From contig JAQFVV010006197.1 in assembly GCA_028023455.1 (NCBI GenBank), forward strand, positions 20,333,254-20,397,253: a stretch of DNA of 64,000 bases, read 5' to 3'. Numbering within the stretch: the stretch's first letter is position 1; each line of letters opens with the position of its first letter. Both the position numbers and the translations under genes were made by a program. Shown in pieces: positions 49,000 to 61,718 of this stretch. The DNA is from Epiperipatus broadwayi (taxonomy: Eukaryota; Onychophora; Udeonychophora; Euonychophora; Peripatidae). Under the pieces are notes generated by a model that was not told the DNA's origin, made no database searches, and saw only the letters and a program-made list of their open reading frames with translations.

Positions 49000-50760
49000 A
49001 ATATTTTCATCATAATAGTTTTTTTTTTAAATTTTTTCAATTATAAATTTAAAAAAGTATTTGAATATTAATTAACAAAAAAAAATATTATTATTTGTTT
49101 GTTTAGCTTTTATAATTAAGAAGAAAAAGCAGAGATAGAGAGTTGTGATATTAAGAATGTGTTAAATAATTGAATGATAAATTGTTCAGGAGGTTGTGTG
49201 ACGTTTGTGCATCGAACGTGTCAGATTGAGCGTTAATTCATAAATCTTTTGCTCATGCGTCATTATGCTAAAATAAACAGGGCAAAAATGTAAATTGTTA
49301 AAAAATGAATAGGATTAATACTAGGTGAAGTTTATAGCTTGGAGTGACAAATAAAAAATTCTAAAAAAAAAATTATCAAATTTCGTTTCTGTGTATGTAT
49401 GTGATTCATGAAAGCATCCATATAAATTTTATCTGTTACACTTTTTTTTTTTTTTTGATTTTTCACAATTTATCCTAAATGTCTCACCAAAGTAATAATT
49501 TATAAATTATTTTTTATCTTCATAAATTACTGTTTTTTAAAAATTATTAAATGATATGATAGATTTTAAAAAATAGTGGACCAGATCTCTTATAAGAATG
49601 CAAATTTTAGTGTAAGTTTAAACTTAATATGTGTCGCACTGTTTAAGATTCTAATATGGTTTATGGCTTGGGATTAACATATTTTTAAACAATAATTTCC
49701 CTTAAAGGTTATATGTTTTATTTTTAAAACCATTTATTGTTTCATTTATGGGAAAAATTTAGAGTAAATATTTCAATTAAATTTGTAAAAAATATTTTGA
49801 ACAATGATAATATACTATGTATTATATATATTGTTAAATATTTAAGCCTATAAAAACACATATCATGTCTTATCTCACAGAGTATATATATTGCATTTTA
49901 TAAAGATGGAGATATACTTACCAAATTTCAAAAAACACTAAAGGAAGAATACTATTATTGAACTACTTATGTTGAATTAGATATGGATCATGCTTCTTTT
50001 GTTTCTGATGATCTCTCTCTCTCTTACTTCACTAAATTCACATTATTAAAATTAAATATACAACTTTCATGACTTAAAAGAACACACAACTAAAGTGCAA
50101 ATAGTATCAGTTGTTGAAAGATTATACTGTTGGACATGCATGTTTGATACTTGTATCCAAATTTGCTCTAGTCTTACTGCAACATATTAAAATTAGCTTT
50201 TTCCATGGGATTTATTTTATATTTTGCATTACTAATGAGTAAGTTTAGAAATCACATTAAATTCATTATTGCAGGCATGATTAATATATTATTGCGATGA
50301 ATTAATATAAACTTAGAAATCCATTGTTTATCGATATATTATTAAATTTAATATAGCATTGCTGTTAAATCATTTTATACTTTCTTCTATCTATTATTAC
50401 TGACATATATGAGCTCATTATCATGTGTCAATATATATATATATATTTATCTGGTTTATATTTGCACAGATTTATTTCTATTAAATATTTTAGCTTGTTT
50501 ATTTCACAGTAATTAGTGACCCAAGATGAGCATAATTTCATGCTTTATAGTTCCTTTATGATTAAGTTCATTATTTAACAAATTATGCATATATTTAATT
50601 CATTCAGAAGATAACAAAGTACATATATATATATTTCCATCTTAATGTGGCCAGGTTTGCAAAAATCAATGATTATGAAGAACTCAATTCAATGATTTGA
50701 AAGGAGGTGCAAATATTAAGAATTGCCATGGAAGACATTAAATGTATATATATTTTAATG
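49000..50760 (+). repeat. Old dispersed repeat, copy A
   Basis: Segments recur in the same order at 57480-58490: agttgtgatat, ttaaataattgaatga, ttgctcatgcgt against ttgctcttgagt, tgattcatgaaagcatc against tgattcatggaagcatc, aaaaccatttattg, and aggtttgcaaaaatcaatga against agatttgcaagcacctatga. Identity is low and indels are many, so this is an ancient element of unknown type (the two intervals differ in length by about 750 bp). No protein was recognised. Confidence 0.45.
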
Positions 50761-53052
50761 ACAATATTTTAATGCATTAAACCGGATAGTATCCGTCTCA
50801 AAAATCGCTTCACCAAAAATAAAACTAACTTTTGGTTTTATTAAATTTTTAACAAGAAAGCATTTAAAAGTTTGTTTATAAGAATATGTGTATTAACCAC
50901 ATACTTGTTTATGGTTTTTTTTTAAAAAAAAAATGTCATTTTATTTGTTTTGTTATAAAATTGATTTCTAAAATATTTTTTTATCAAATTAATTAAAGTA
51001 AGGCAAACTTTCAATTGCATTCTTGTTTGTTTATAATTAATTTCTAATTTATCTAACTAAGCTGAGACTTGTTAACCCTGGGGAGAATCTTTAATTAGGA
51101 TTAAGATCGAGATAAAGTTGCCCTGTTGAAGAACCACTAATTAAAACACAAAGTGTTTTCAGAAAAATAAGAGCTCTTATAAATAGATCTGGGACTGTGG
51201 GCTGATGATTCTCCAGCTATTGTTGTTGACGCTGCTTGTTAGGGTTTCTGAAACTTTTAATACACCAATTTCATTGCTGGGCAGTTATAATTTCTTCAAT
51301 GCCAAAACTATATGCAAGGAAGAACTGTTTCAATAGTATTTTCACCATGGTGGGTTAGGCCAACATAAAGATGGATCCCAGAGCCAAATTGTTCTGTAAA
51401 ATCATGCCATAAGAACTCAAATTGGAACTGTTCCATAACATTGCCTCCTGCCTTCTCATAGAAATTAAAATCTAAAGTCTTCACCAAAGTTCCCCATGGA
51501 ATGAACTATATACACCACACTGGAAAACATCAGCTCATTTTAAATTTGTACCTCGAGGTAACATATTTCCTTTATTCTTTCCAGGGCAAAATTTTAAGTC
51601 TCAGATTAATCTTAAAAGAACTATTTTATATTATATGGTTTGTTTATTAAATTTAAAATATTTAGAGCATGTATTTTCGTTTGCTTATTGTTGTATTTAT
51701 AGTGAGTCTTGGAATCTTAGTTTTAAGATTCCAAGTTTGTTTTCTACTTCATTTATTGGAGTGTATTGTGAATTATGCTTTATATGCTTAATATGTCTTC
51801 TTTTATTTTACTAACTCTTGCTAAATGCTTTAGCAGTTTTTTGTAATTTTAGTTAAATCACCTGTCCCTATTTTATTGTCAAATAATTAATTTAAATCAC
51901 CGTGTTTGTGCTTTTTGCAAACCTGCAAATCTTTTGGCTGGTGGTTTATCGTGTTTGTTATTTTAGTTTTCCTTGATAGAGATTTTATTTTCTATAGTTT
52001 AGATTACATAGTCTGTAATCTTCCCTTTTCTTTGTGAGACTAACTTTAGCTGGTTTAAACATACCTAACCATGAGCATTTTGCAGAATTATGACATTTTT
52101 AGTTCTGATGTTTCTTTTCTGGACTAAGAAAAGCTGGTCTGCGCTATCCCTTTGGTTATCCACACGCATTCATCTTTTAAAATCTCTATAAAATGAGTAG
52201 AATTGGTTTGGGTGAATCACTATCAGGAAGATACTCTTAATTCCCATTTAAATTCTAGATGATAGAACATTTCTTTCTGCTAAGGCATTTAATGTTTTTG
52301 TATTTTCAACTCATATATACTCTGATAAATTAACTTAAAAAGATCTAGGTCAAACATCCCTATTTTGTTTGCTAGATTTATTTGATCTTTTATCTTTTGC
52401 TTTAAATTTATTTGTCAGAGTGTGTATTGGAAATTTAGTTTGTAAATTTATTTGTAATTCTAATTTTCCCACTTTCTTGAAATGCTTGGGTGGACATAAC
52501 TAGTTTTATAATTACTTACCTGTCTCCTACTGAGACCTTTAATTATTGTACTCAGCTTAATTTTGGCCAATCGTTTGGTTGGTGATTCGCCCGTATTATA
52601 TGTCTGTTTTCCTTAAATCATCAATTTAATGTTTTATTAATTTGAAATTATTTATGCCAGAGTATTTTCTAATTTTACTATTTCATTAAATTGGAGACAT
52701 AAGTTTTCTCCTGTTTTATAGTTTATACTCTGATGTATTCATTTACTTTTTTTCTTATTCTTGTATTGTAATCAACCTTGGTAATCTTAAACATGATTTG
52801 TCCATGCAACAGTCCTATGGCGATATGACATCATTAATCAATAAGCTAGTGAATGCTCATCCATGTTAGTTCATTGATTCATGCAAGAAATTTTCCATTA
52901 CTTTTTTTTTTTTAATTTTTGAACGAGAAAACCAGAATTGCTGGGGGCAAATTGTCAGCTAAAGGAAAATCTTTCTCTCCTTTTCTAATTTACTTTTAAA
53001 AAGTTAGCTTGTCTGACAGAGTATTGACTTTTTATTCTTCCTAGTACATGCC
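50761..53052. other. Spacer, strongly T-rich from 51.6 kb
   Basis: From about 51.56 to 53.05 kb the plus strand is conspicuously T-rich with interspersed TTTATTT motifs; such strand bias fits a transcribed or repeat-derived segment, but no reading frame of recognisable family exists on either strand. The 51.07-51.56 kb patch is richer in GC and equally without recognisable content. Confidence 0.4.
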
Positions 53053-53700
53053 TTATATAACCATATTTATTGTGTGCAAATCTATATGTTGAAATTTTAT
53101 ATTACTGTTAATAAAATTTTTAAATTGTTTAAACTTAATTTGGCTGACATTTGTCTTAGTGTTTTTATTTCTCAATTGTCTGAACAATATTTTCAAGCTC
53201 TTGCTTTTTCCCTGGGTCTGGTCAGTGCAGAGCATAATCCTCATCCACTCTTGATCACGGTAAACAAATTTTCCATGTGATGTGATGTACCATGACTTCT
53301 CCTTAAACGGAGTCAGGAATCTCTCAGCAACTATGCCCAAAGAAACCTGTTAGCCACTTTAACTTCCCTTTCCACTCCCCACAATCTGCTCCATCCCATT
53401 TCCACAACATAATCTTTGGCAATTCTATGGCCTTTATATCTAAATCCCCCTTATCTTTTCCCAAACCCAGCATAAAAACCAATAACCCACTTTCTGTATA
53501 ATCACTTTTGTTCATATTTATTCTCCCATAACTTCATTATTTGTACCCTTCCTGCTTTCAAGCATTTACATTCAATCAGCAGATGCCTAATATTTTCTAT
53601 ATCTTCCTTACACAATTTGCAGACTAAATCACCCATATTTTTCCATTTACATGTATATATATTCTTTTGTTGCTAAAGATCCCACAATGATCCTGGTGGC
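53053..53700 (-). pseudogene. Probable LINE 3' remnant with a CCHC-type finger
   Basis: On the minus strand, CKLCKEDIENIRHLLIEC (53621-53568) has the C-x2-C-x8-H-x4-C spacing found near the C-terminus of many LINE reverse transcriptases. Two open stretches follow in other frames: 53515-53324 (ending FFGHSC, with KIMLWKWDGADCGEWKGKLK) and 53340-53053 (with SWYITSHGKFVYRDQEWM), overlapping by 17 bases as though one frame had been split by a frameshift. I do not recognise these later segments. The LINE assignment is inferred mainly from the finger. Confidence 0.4.
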
Positions 53701-56477
53701 GCCCTCTGTGATCAAGAATGGATCGAGTGTCCGGTATATTTTCATTATTTTATTGAACTTTTCATATATAATAAACAAATATACATGGTTGAACTTTGTC
53801 TTATGAGTTCTATGTGCTTCTTTAGCATATAATATATAAAGTACATCTTACAGAAATATGTTGTTGGTCTTCTTTTTGTGTTACAAAGTAATTTAAAAGA
53901 TTTTTAAAAAATTCAAGCTTTATAATTATTTAGAGGGTATACATTCAAAATCCACAATTCATGGTAATTAAGTCATTCATGTCTTAAGCCCTTGAAATAT
54001 CTGAAGCTCACCCCATGAGAGTCTTAAGGTAAACAACTTAGGCCACCCATAGTACTACAAGGTGCATCCAAATAAAAAATAATTAAATTATTATTTGTAA
54101 GTATTCTATTAAAATGCCACATTTAAAAACATAACATCAATACCAAAGATTTTCTTTTCTTTTCTGGGTAATTGTAATATTCCCATAAACGTTCTGGGAA
54201 TTTATATAGAAAAGGTAGTCCATGTAAATATCAAAACTAATTATCATTTATAGTAATTCTCATATATTATATGCCTTGGCAAAAAAAATAAAAAATGAAA
54301 AGTTTGTATATTGAAAATATATACACCTATATCCCACTTACTGCATGGCCATTACGTGAAGATTAACAACAGCAATCACCATCAATTTGTACCACTCTTT
54401 TGATTTAAATCAATTATTCACTATAATGCCCTTAAAAAAATTTGTTTTCATGGCCATTTTGTGAGACTGATGATGTAGGATGATCATTCAAACAATGTCA
54501 TCCAAAAGCAAAATGACTTTAATACTGAAATTGTACAGTATAGAGTTTATTCATAGTACATAATATTAGTGTTATATATAATATTTTGATTACAAACTTA
54601 AAATATGATTAATGAATGTACAGTACAATATTTAATTTTCATTCAGCATTCTTGCAAGCCAATCAGTACTTCATAAATGGCATATTAAAGCAAAGATTTT
54701 CATTGTTAATGATTAGAAAACCAAGAAAAGTGTTACATTTGGTATAATAAATAATCAAAATCATATTTGACATACAATAACTAAATATATTAATACAGCA
54801 TTAAATTTGAATATGTGTACATTAGTTTAAAAACTGTACACTGTATTTACTTTTAAGGATTACAACTTTTATTAACAGTACTTTGCTTGTGGTAAAAATT
54901 ACAATCACTATCTTGTAATTTAGTTATTGTAATTGTTATTTTGAAAAAAAAAAAAAAGATTTCATAATATCGAACTTTGTATGCTCAAAAATTACTAAAT
55001 TTAAATTAAAAGTAGCACTTAATCTATTTGCTTGAATTTAAAATATCCTATTATTTGTTTTAGAATTGTTAACGTTATTACAATTGTACTGCTATGTTAA
55101 CGTATTTTAGTTTTAAATAAGGTGGGCAAAATTGCATACGTTATGTGTCTAATCATAAATTTTGTATAATAAAAATCAAATATACTGAAAAAGATTCATA
55201 CCTTTAATATTTATTTAAATAGTTTGTATCTGTGAATTCACTCATACTGATCTAAAAAAAGTATGTCATTTCCAAGAAAATAGCTATCGCATTTAATAAA
55301 ATGTGACATCTCACAAAGACAAAAATGCGACAACTAGTATATTTGTATATAAAGTGCTGTTGGTTTAGATTTGCATTGTACATATTGTAAAAAAAAAAAG
55401 TCTTAAATAGTGATTACAATATTCAAACACAGAATGCATTAGATACTTTTTTTCTTTTTTAATATGTCAGAGTATTTTTTGACATTAACTGCAATTAAGT
55501 TTTGATAATGTACTGTGCGCTACATTTGTTATTTTTATACTAATGATAAATAAGTATTCATAATCAATTAAATAAGTTGTCATTAAACATTTTTTTAAGA
55601 TTCTAAATAATTTCATGCAAATAAATAATATATTAGTACAAATTAAAAACAATAAAATTTCAATATGGATTTTTTTCAGAGTAACAAGAAACAGTTGCAT
55701 GCATTTTTGGACAGTTAAAAGATGCTTTTATTTTTAGCAATTCTGTTTCCAAGGATAAAGCTACATACATTTTCAGCTAAAATCATGGCCAGCAACTAAT
55801 ATGACCATGAAAAATCTCTGATCTTAAAAACTGAAATGGATATCTTACATCAAGTGAAAAGATAAGGAAATCATGAAATCTATTTTGAGTTTACCCTTGT
55901 TTACTGTCACCACTGTGTCAAAACTTTCCAAAATTATTAAATCACAGCATCCCATATGAAAAGGAAATCCAAGAATTATGTAAATCATTCAATCTAAACT
56001 TTTTTTCCAGAGATCCTCAACCATCAACATGTGCTGCACTCCTCCAAAAAATAACCCAAGATCAAAGAATTTAGAACATAGCAATGATCTTTAGAGTGAA
56101 CAATTGATGACTCAGGAAGTTCGATAATTGATTAATGAATCACCGCAAAGAACAACTTTAAGCTAAGTTTTTTTTTTTTTTACAGTTTTAAATTGCATTA
56201 TTATACACGCATATTTTAAGTGCACATTTGCATAATACATATTACATAATTTATACAAGGATATAATGTACATTAAGGTTTTTTTAAAAAATTACTATAT
56301 ATATATACTAAGTTGAATTCTTTGTTCACAGCTTATAGTGTAATTTTTATAGCTATAACTACTTGTACTTTATACAATATTCTTGCTTAACGCTGAGGTT
56401 TGGTGAACCAATTGCCTTCAATAAGCAAATGAAAGGTGTATATAAAAGATTAGATTAAGATCATTTTGTCTCCATAG
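53701..56477. other. Spacer with a dispersed repeat fragment
   Basis: Around 53800-54150 the sequence (tatgtgcttctttagcatat, then tttataattatttagaggg and aaaatgccacattt) resembles 58560-58830 and 38430-38600, an old dispersed repeat. The rest is AT-rich without recognisable genes; the frame at 55485-55700 is not recognisable. Confidence 0.4.
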
Positions 56478-56551
56478 ATTTAATTGCATATCTCATCTCT
56501 TCATTAAAATAGCCACAAAATTTAAATGAAGAGATGAGAATACAATTAAAT
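56478..56551. repeat. Hairpin with about 30-bp arms
   Basis: The left arm includes tctcatctcttcatttaaa-like sequence (56491-56508) and the right arm tttaaatgaagagatgaga (56521-56539); extending outward, attgcatat pairs with atac-aat with one mismatch. The arms run about 56478-56508 and 56521-56551 with one mismatch and one indel, around a 12-base loop. No known element boundary is evident. Confidence 0.6.
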
Positions 56552-57360
56552 TTATGAAAAAAATCCAGGAAATTATAGAATTTTTTTTTCCCCCCAAAAT
56601 AAACTTCATTTACTCTATAAATCAAATATGGAAGATTATACAGAAATAAGAATCTCAATCGAGTATAGTACAAATAGTTAGTCCAGATTTACATAGCATG
56701 GGCGAGACTTGCATGTACAATTTACAAGAAATTGAAACATATTACACTAAATAAGGAAAGGTTAACAAGAGGCATTGTATACAAATAACTTGCCAAGACT
56801 GTGGTGGCTCTTCAAATAAAGCCTACAAGGTTAACAACTTCAACCTGATGTGAAGATTACGAATAAAGCAAACCCAACATGATATGAAGTACAAGATAAA
56901 TAAATTACAGATCACGGAAATTATGGAATTGTGACTGATATTTTAAAAAACAAGTAGAGAAACAGAAAAGGGGGCATTTAGCTTTTATTATATCTTTATT
57001 TAAGTGAATTTTAAAAAAATGGGGAAGTATGGAAGTATTAATTATATCTATAAAAAAATATTGGCTATATACCAAATGTCTAAGTAAAAATGATATACCA
57101 GAATTAGAATTAATTTCTAATGTTATCTTGTATGTTTAAACAATGTATGCTGATATTTCCAATTCAAATGCAAATCAGCATTGAATATTTATTGACCCAC
57201 TCTTTCTTCATTCGTTTTACTAACAGAAAGTTGTGTAGACTGTAATTTGTATAATAATAAGCTTCTTCCTGTGAGCAATTCTACTTCACAGTACACAATT
57301 CAGAATTGGCATTATTTTGCAAAGCGCACTGACATATTGTTGACTTTTACGATTTTGTAT
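56552..57360. other. Spacer
   Basis: AT-rich sequence with a short ccccccaaaa run near 56591. No gene or element recognised; the frame at 56461-56673 merely overlaps the hairpin. Confidence 0.4.
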
Positions 57361-57445
57361 ATATATTGCTTTATAAAGATAAACAATTTAAAACATGTTC
57401 TTAATTTATAAATATATTGCTTTATAAAGACAAACAATTTAAAAT
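57361..57445 (+). repeat. Short tandem duplication, 51-bp period
   Basis: atatattgctttataaagat at 57361 recurs as atatattgctttataaagac at 57412, continuing through aaacaatttaaaa in both copies. One substitution is seen in 34 bp. Confidence 0.75.
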
Positions 57446-57479
57446 ATTAAAAAAACAAAAGAATTTTTATTATTTTTTT

Positions 57480-58490
57480 TTTTTTGTAATTTTTTAGATT
57501 ATAAAAATTAAAAATAAATAAAATATTAAATATAAAAAAAATGGATTTTTTTTTATTCTTTCGCTTTTACTATCAATGAAGGAAACAAAGAATGGATAGT
57601 TGTGATATGAAAGCTTTTTATTAAATAAATAATTGAATGACTGACTACTTCCTTGAAATGTCATACATTGTTCGGGTATTAAAATTGATAAGTTGAGTCG
57701 GAATCCCGAAATTTTTTTGCTCTTGAGTCTTTACTCTAATACCATGCTAAAAATGAGATAGTAAAGTGATAGAAGATTAGAGCTGAAGTGGTAGAATTAA
57801 TGCACAAATGAGACTTGCAGTTGAATATATAAGGGAGATGGAACAAAAAAAAAAAGTAAATTCTCTTTTCTCTCCATAAGAATATGAGATTTATATGCAT
57901 GAGTGATTCATGGAAGCATCTCTACATATTTTACTTGTTCACCTCCTTTTCTTTGATTCTTCACTAAGTTTAATCATAATCCTGTTTATTTTCATAAATA
58001 GTGTACATAAAAGTGAATTGCTTATAATACTGAGATTAATTTAAAATAATTCCATAATAGACATTCATAAGTATTTTTTTCCTATACAAATGTTAGTGCA
58101 AATTTAAATTTATCATATATTATTAAAATAGTCTATAATGGCATTAGGACATGAGATAAGACCTTATAAATAATATCCTCATTTTGCTGTAATAAATTTA
58201 AATATCATTTCACTCTAAAATATTGTATTTTGAAAACCATTTATTGCTGTATTTATAATTTTTTTGATGGTAAAGTTTATTTATTTCATCTGATATTTCA
58301 TTTCAATAAAAACATTAAACACTATTCCTTACCTCACCTGTATATATAATTAATAAAATTGTTGTTTAAAACATGGTCAGATTTGCAAGCACCTATGATT
58401 CTAAAGAGCTAGACAAACTATGTGGATTGAAAAGAAGATGCAAAACTAAGAGTTACTGCAAAAGACATTAAACAGATATATAGTATAATG
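57480..58490 (+). repeat. Old dispersed repeat, copy B
   Basis: Counterpart of 49000-50760. The right end contains gattgaaaagaagatgcaaa and gacattaaa (about 58417-58470), matching gatttgaaaggaggtgcaaa and gacattaaa at 50694-50743. It is shorter than copy A because of large indels. No reading frame recognised. Confidence 0.45.
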
Positions 58491-59499
58491 GGAAAAAAAT
58501 TAAATATATTTTCACAATTCTTAATTTTTTTGATATAAAAATAACTAAATCATATCTTGTGAGTCACATGTGACTCTTTGGCATATAGTAATATACTGAA
58601 CTTCTCTTTTGTATTATAAACTAGTCTGCTAAATAAATAATAAATCTTTAAAATTTATAATTATTTACAGGGCATAAGTTGAAAAACCATTAAATTAAAA
58701 CATAATGCTTATGGTAAGAAATATTTGTTCATGACTTGTAGCTTACTGAATATGATTCTTATATGATTACACGTGATATTACAAAATGCATTCAAATAAA
58801 TTAAAATGCCATTTGTTGATAATTATTTGTAGTCACAATCTCATGAGTATAATCATTCCAACTCCAAAACAAAACAAAAAAAGAAAATTATTAACAAACT
58901 AGAGGTGAATTTTGTAATGACTGTATAAAGAAATCTATGAACATAAATACATCATATAAAACACATTAGTCATTACTCTGCCTATTTGATATTTTGCAAT
59001 GCTTTTAACTTTTTCTTCTACAAACTTTTCTTTCTGAAAGATTCAAAACCTTTATATAATTGTAGTTTTCTATTTTCTTCTATTCTCAACCATATCTTCT
59101 TTAAAAAACAACCAATATTTCACTTCTTTAGAATGTATTTAAGGCAATCTTTACAGCACACACCCAAACCGGACTGCCTCTACCAAGAAAATTATAATCA
59201 AGATCATTACATAATATCTTTTTTAATAAAGTTTTATTTTTCATTCATTACCAATATCCAATCCAATGACTATGTGATTTTACAGTAATGGATTCTATAG
59301 TATTATATCCAGATATCTGAAGAATACATTAATTCATTTTATGACATTAGCAATGTACTTTAAGCTTCCTTAAATGATTTTTTTCTCATGCCTCTGTTAT
59401 ATCCAATAGTCTTCCATGTGGTAAATCAGATAAAATAACAGCTTCATATACAGTTAACTTAGTTGCAATAGTTATTTCACTATGATGAAATATCAATTT
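58491..59499. other. Spacer with a dispersed repeat fragment
   Basis: The part 58560-58880 belongs to the same old repeat as 53800-54150 and 38430-38600 (gagtcacatgtgactctttg, ttataattatttacagggca, aaaatgccattt). The frame at 58986-59288 is rich in F, Y and N and has no recognisable domain. Confidence 0.4.
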
Positions 59500-60340
59500 C
59501 TTTTCTTTAACTAGTTAAGAACAAAAACATTGCATTGGAGTTTGTGCTATATCTCAACATCCAAGTCTACTTTCTTTTTAAAAACTATCAAGATATTTAA
59601 ATTGGCACACATTCTCAAGTTAATAATCATCCTAGATAAAAGTTGTTGAAGACTTTTCTTATGTTAATAACTAATAAATGACTGGAGTTATTTTTAACAT
59701 TAATTATTAAACCAAAAGCTTTGTATTTTGCATTCAAAACATTAAATACATTCTGTAAATCATTTCTGAACTAGCAAAAATAGCACAATCATCAGCATAT
59801 TATAAATCCAGAACCCAAGAAGATGAAGTCCTTATTTTTATTTTTAATCAATTCCAGTTAAAAATTCCACCACCAAACTATAATACATCTTGATCCTTAT
59901 TTTGCTAAGTCATCTATAAACAGTTCCAATACCACTATCATAAAAATCAAAAGCAATGATGGAGTAAGTACTCATCCTTGTTTACTATCAGTTTTCATTT
60001 CAAATGTCTTAATAATTTGACTTGCAGTAATGATGATACTTCCTTCCATTCTATCATATAAAAATGGTATAATATGAATAAACTTTGGTGAACAACCAAC
60101 TAATGTCAAACATAGCTATGGATCTGTTCAACATATCAAATCAATAAAAGCAATATATACATAATTATTTCATTCCTGGCACCTTTTCTACATTTGGTTG
60201 GTACAAAAATCATGTCTACATTGCTTCTTGATCTCTCATACCACACTGAAAACCTGATAATTAGAAGTAAACTACTCAATAAAAAACCATAAAAGCAACA
60301 ACATCTTTAAGATCATGTGGCCAAACCTCACCAGTTCACG
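59500..60340 (-). pseudogene. LINE reverse transcriptase relic, minus strand, with YADD
   Basis: On the minus strand the order is CSPKFIHIIPFLYDRMEGSI (about 60090-60030), ASQIIKTFEMKTDSKQG (about 60028-59978), FLGSGFII, YADDCAIFASSE (YADD codons at 59788-59799) and NVLNAKYKAFGLI. This is the RT palm with its catalytic aspartates, then the thumb side. The FLYD block matches that of the 46.6-48.4 kb relic, so both belong to one LINE family. Frameshifts and stops make it inactive; upstream and downstream parts are not recognisable. Confidence 0.75.
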
Positions 60341-61009
60341 CATTCTTTAAAAAATTCCAATATTCTTGTAGCTAACATATCATTGTCATATTTTAAAATT
60401 TCCTTAGGTATCTCATCAAAATATTTAAGACAGAGCTATTTTAGCTACACAAATCTGGATAATTTAACCCAAAACTACAAATTGAATTTTTTTTTTTCAG
60501 GGGTAAAATAATATTAAAAAATATTGCAAAATACTAGGATACTTAGTCTGAGGTTATTCAGATATACTGGAGCTCTCAATAATGTATATATATACATACA
60601 TATTGATAACTAAGTTAGATATTGATGAATGGTGATAGTGTACTTTAACAAGTAAAAATATAAAAATTCCTTTCACAACTATATTGATATCTTTAGTGGG
60701 CATATATAGTGTTAGTGGATTAAGCAAAATTAAAAGGAAAATATTACATTTATAGTATACAGTTTTGTCCATTAACAATCTTATTTTTGTGGAATTCAAT
60801 ATGTAATCATATGTCTAATTAGAAATTGCTTCTACATGGGTGGGTTTTGTTAAAATACTGCAAAACTAATCACTCTGAAAAAAGTTTTGTGTTTCAATAA
60901 ATATTTAGCAAGAGGTAAGTGATCATTCCCAGAAGAAAAAAAATGTAAACTGCCTTCAATTTCCTACAATTATATATTAACATACATTTGTAATTCAAGT
61001 GTTATAGGG
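60341..61009. other. Spacer
   Basis: AT-rich sequence with no gene recognised. The frames at 60317-60511 and 60554-60799 carry no family signature. Confidence 0.4.
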
Positions 61010-61210
61010 TATATGAGCACAGATTTTCACATCACTCACCACTCTATCTCATATCATTGATACACTTGAACACAAATATGTCGAAAAGATATATGTGTTC
61101 AAGTGTATCAGTGATATGAGATAGAGTGGTGAGTGATGGGTCATGTGAAAGTCTGTGCTCATATAGCCTATATATTACATATATTAATACAGGTATATAA
61201 TAAGCCTTTA
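61010..61210 (+). mobile_element. Snap-back SINE-like tail with 70-bp hairpin
   Basis: Positions 61010-61079 and 61091-61165 are inverted copies over about 70 bp, differing mainly by a 7-base insertion in the right arm (around gggtcat). Beyond the right arm the sequence continues through gcctatatattacatat, acaggtatataataagcc and tttcagtta, the tail of the SINE-like family at 33.2 kb (minus strand). As at 194-345, the plus-strand copy is 5'-truncated and joined to an inverted piece of itself. Confidence 0.7.
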
Positions 61211-61256
61211 TTTCAGTTAATTCAGTTGTTACTAATTTTCTTCTTTTCCAGCCAAC

Positions 61257-61442
61257 TTAATATCTGGTAATTAATAAATATACTCACAGAAAAAATAGTG
61301 TTTTTAATATTTAGCTTTATTACTGTCTAGCATGTTTTCAATGATACAGTAAATATATTGAAAACATGCTAGGCAGTAATAAAGCTAAATATTAAAAAAA
61401 ATATCTATTCTGTGAGTATATTTATTAATTGCCAGATATTAA
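61257..61442. repeat. Inverted repeat with 86-bp arms
   Basis: Positions 61257-61342 and 61357-61442 are reverse complements with about six mismatches, concentrated near the poly-A/T part of the arms, and a 14-bp loop. Outer ends read ttaatatctgg and ccagatattaa. It could be a MITE or another snap-back copy of an unidentified repeat. It lies only 50 bp from the preceding SINE hairpin. Confidence 0.7.
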
Positions 61443-61718
61443 CATTCATTGTAAATATTGCAGAGGATAATAAAGTGGATGCAATTCCACAGCAATATGA
61501 AAAATTGATGTTGATTTTAGTGAATACAGATCAATGTTGATAATAATAAATGAAAGTGTGAAGTAAATTAAATTAACCATTACAGAGAACTAAATTTTCA
61601 AAGTTTTACATAATCAAAATCATTTTGGAAGTCGATTTACATAACTGCCAAATTAGAGTTGATTTTCCATTAACATGCTGAACTGCTTCATATCTTGGAT
61701 GGATGATATAATGTAAAT

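Noticed and set aside
51560-53052. Host exon or long non-coding RNA, because of the strong T bias
   Set aside because: No reading frame, splice architecture or conserved motif could be shown.
58986-59288. 100-codon plus-strand frame as a gene
   Set aside because: Rich in F, Y, N and I as expected from AT-rich random sequence, with no recognisable motif.
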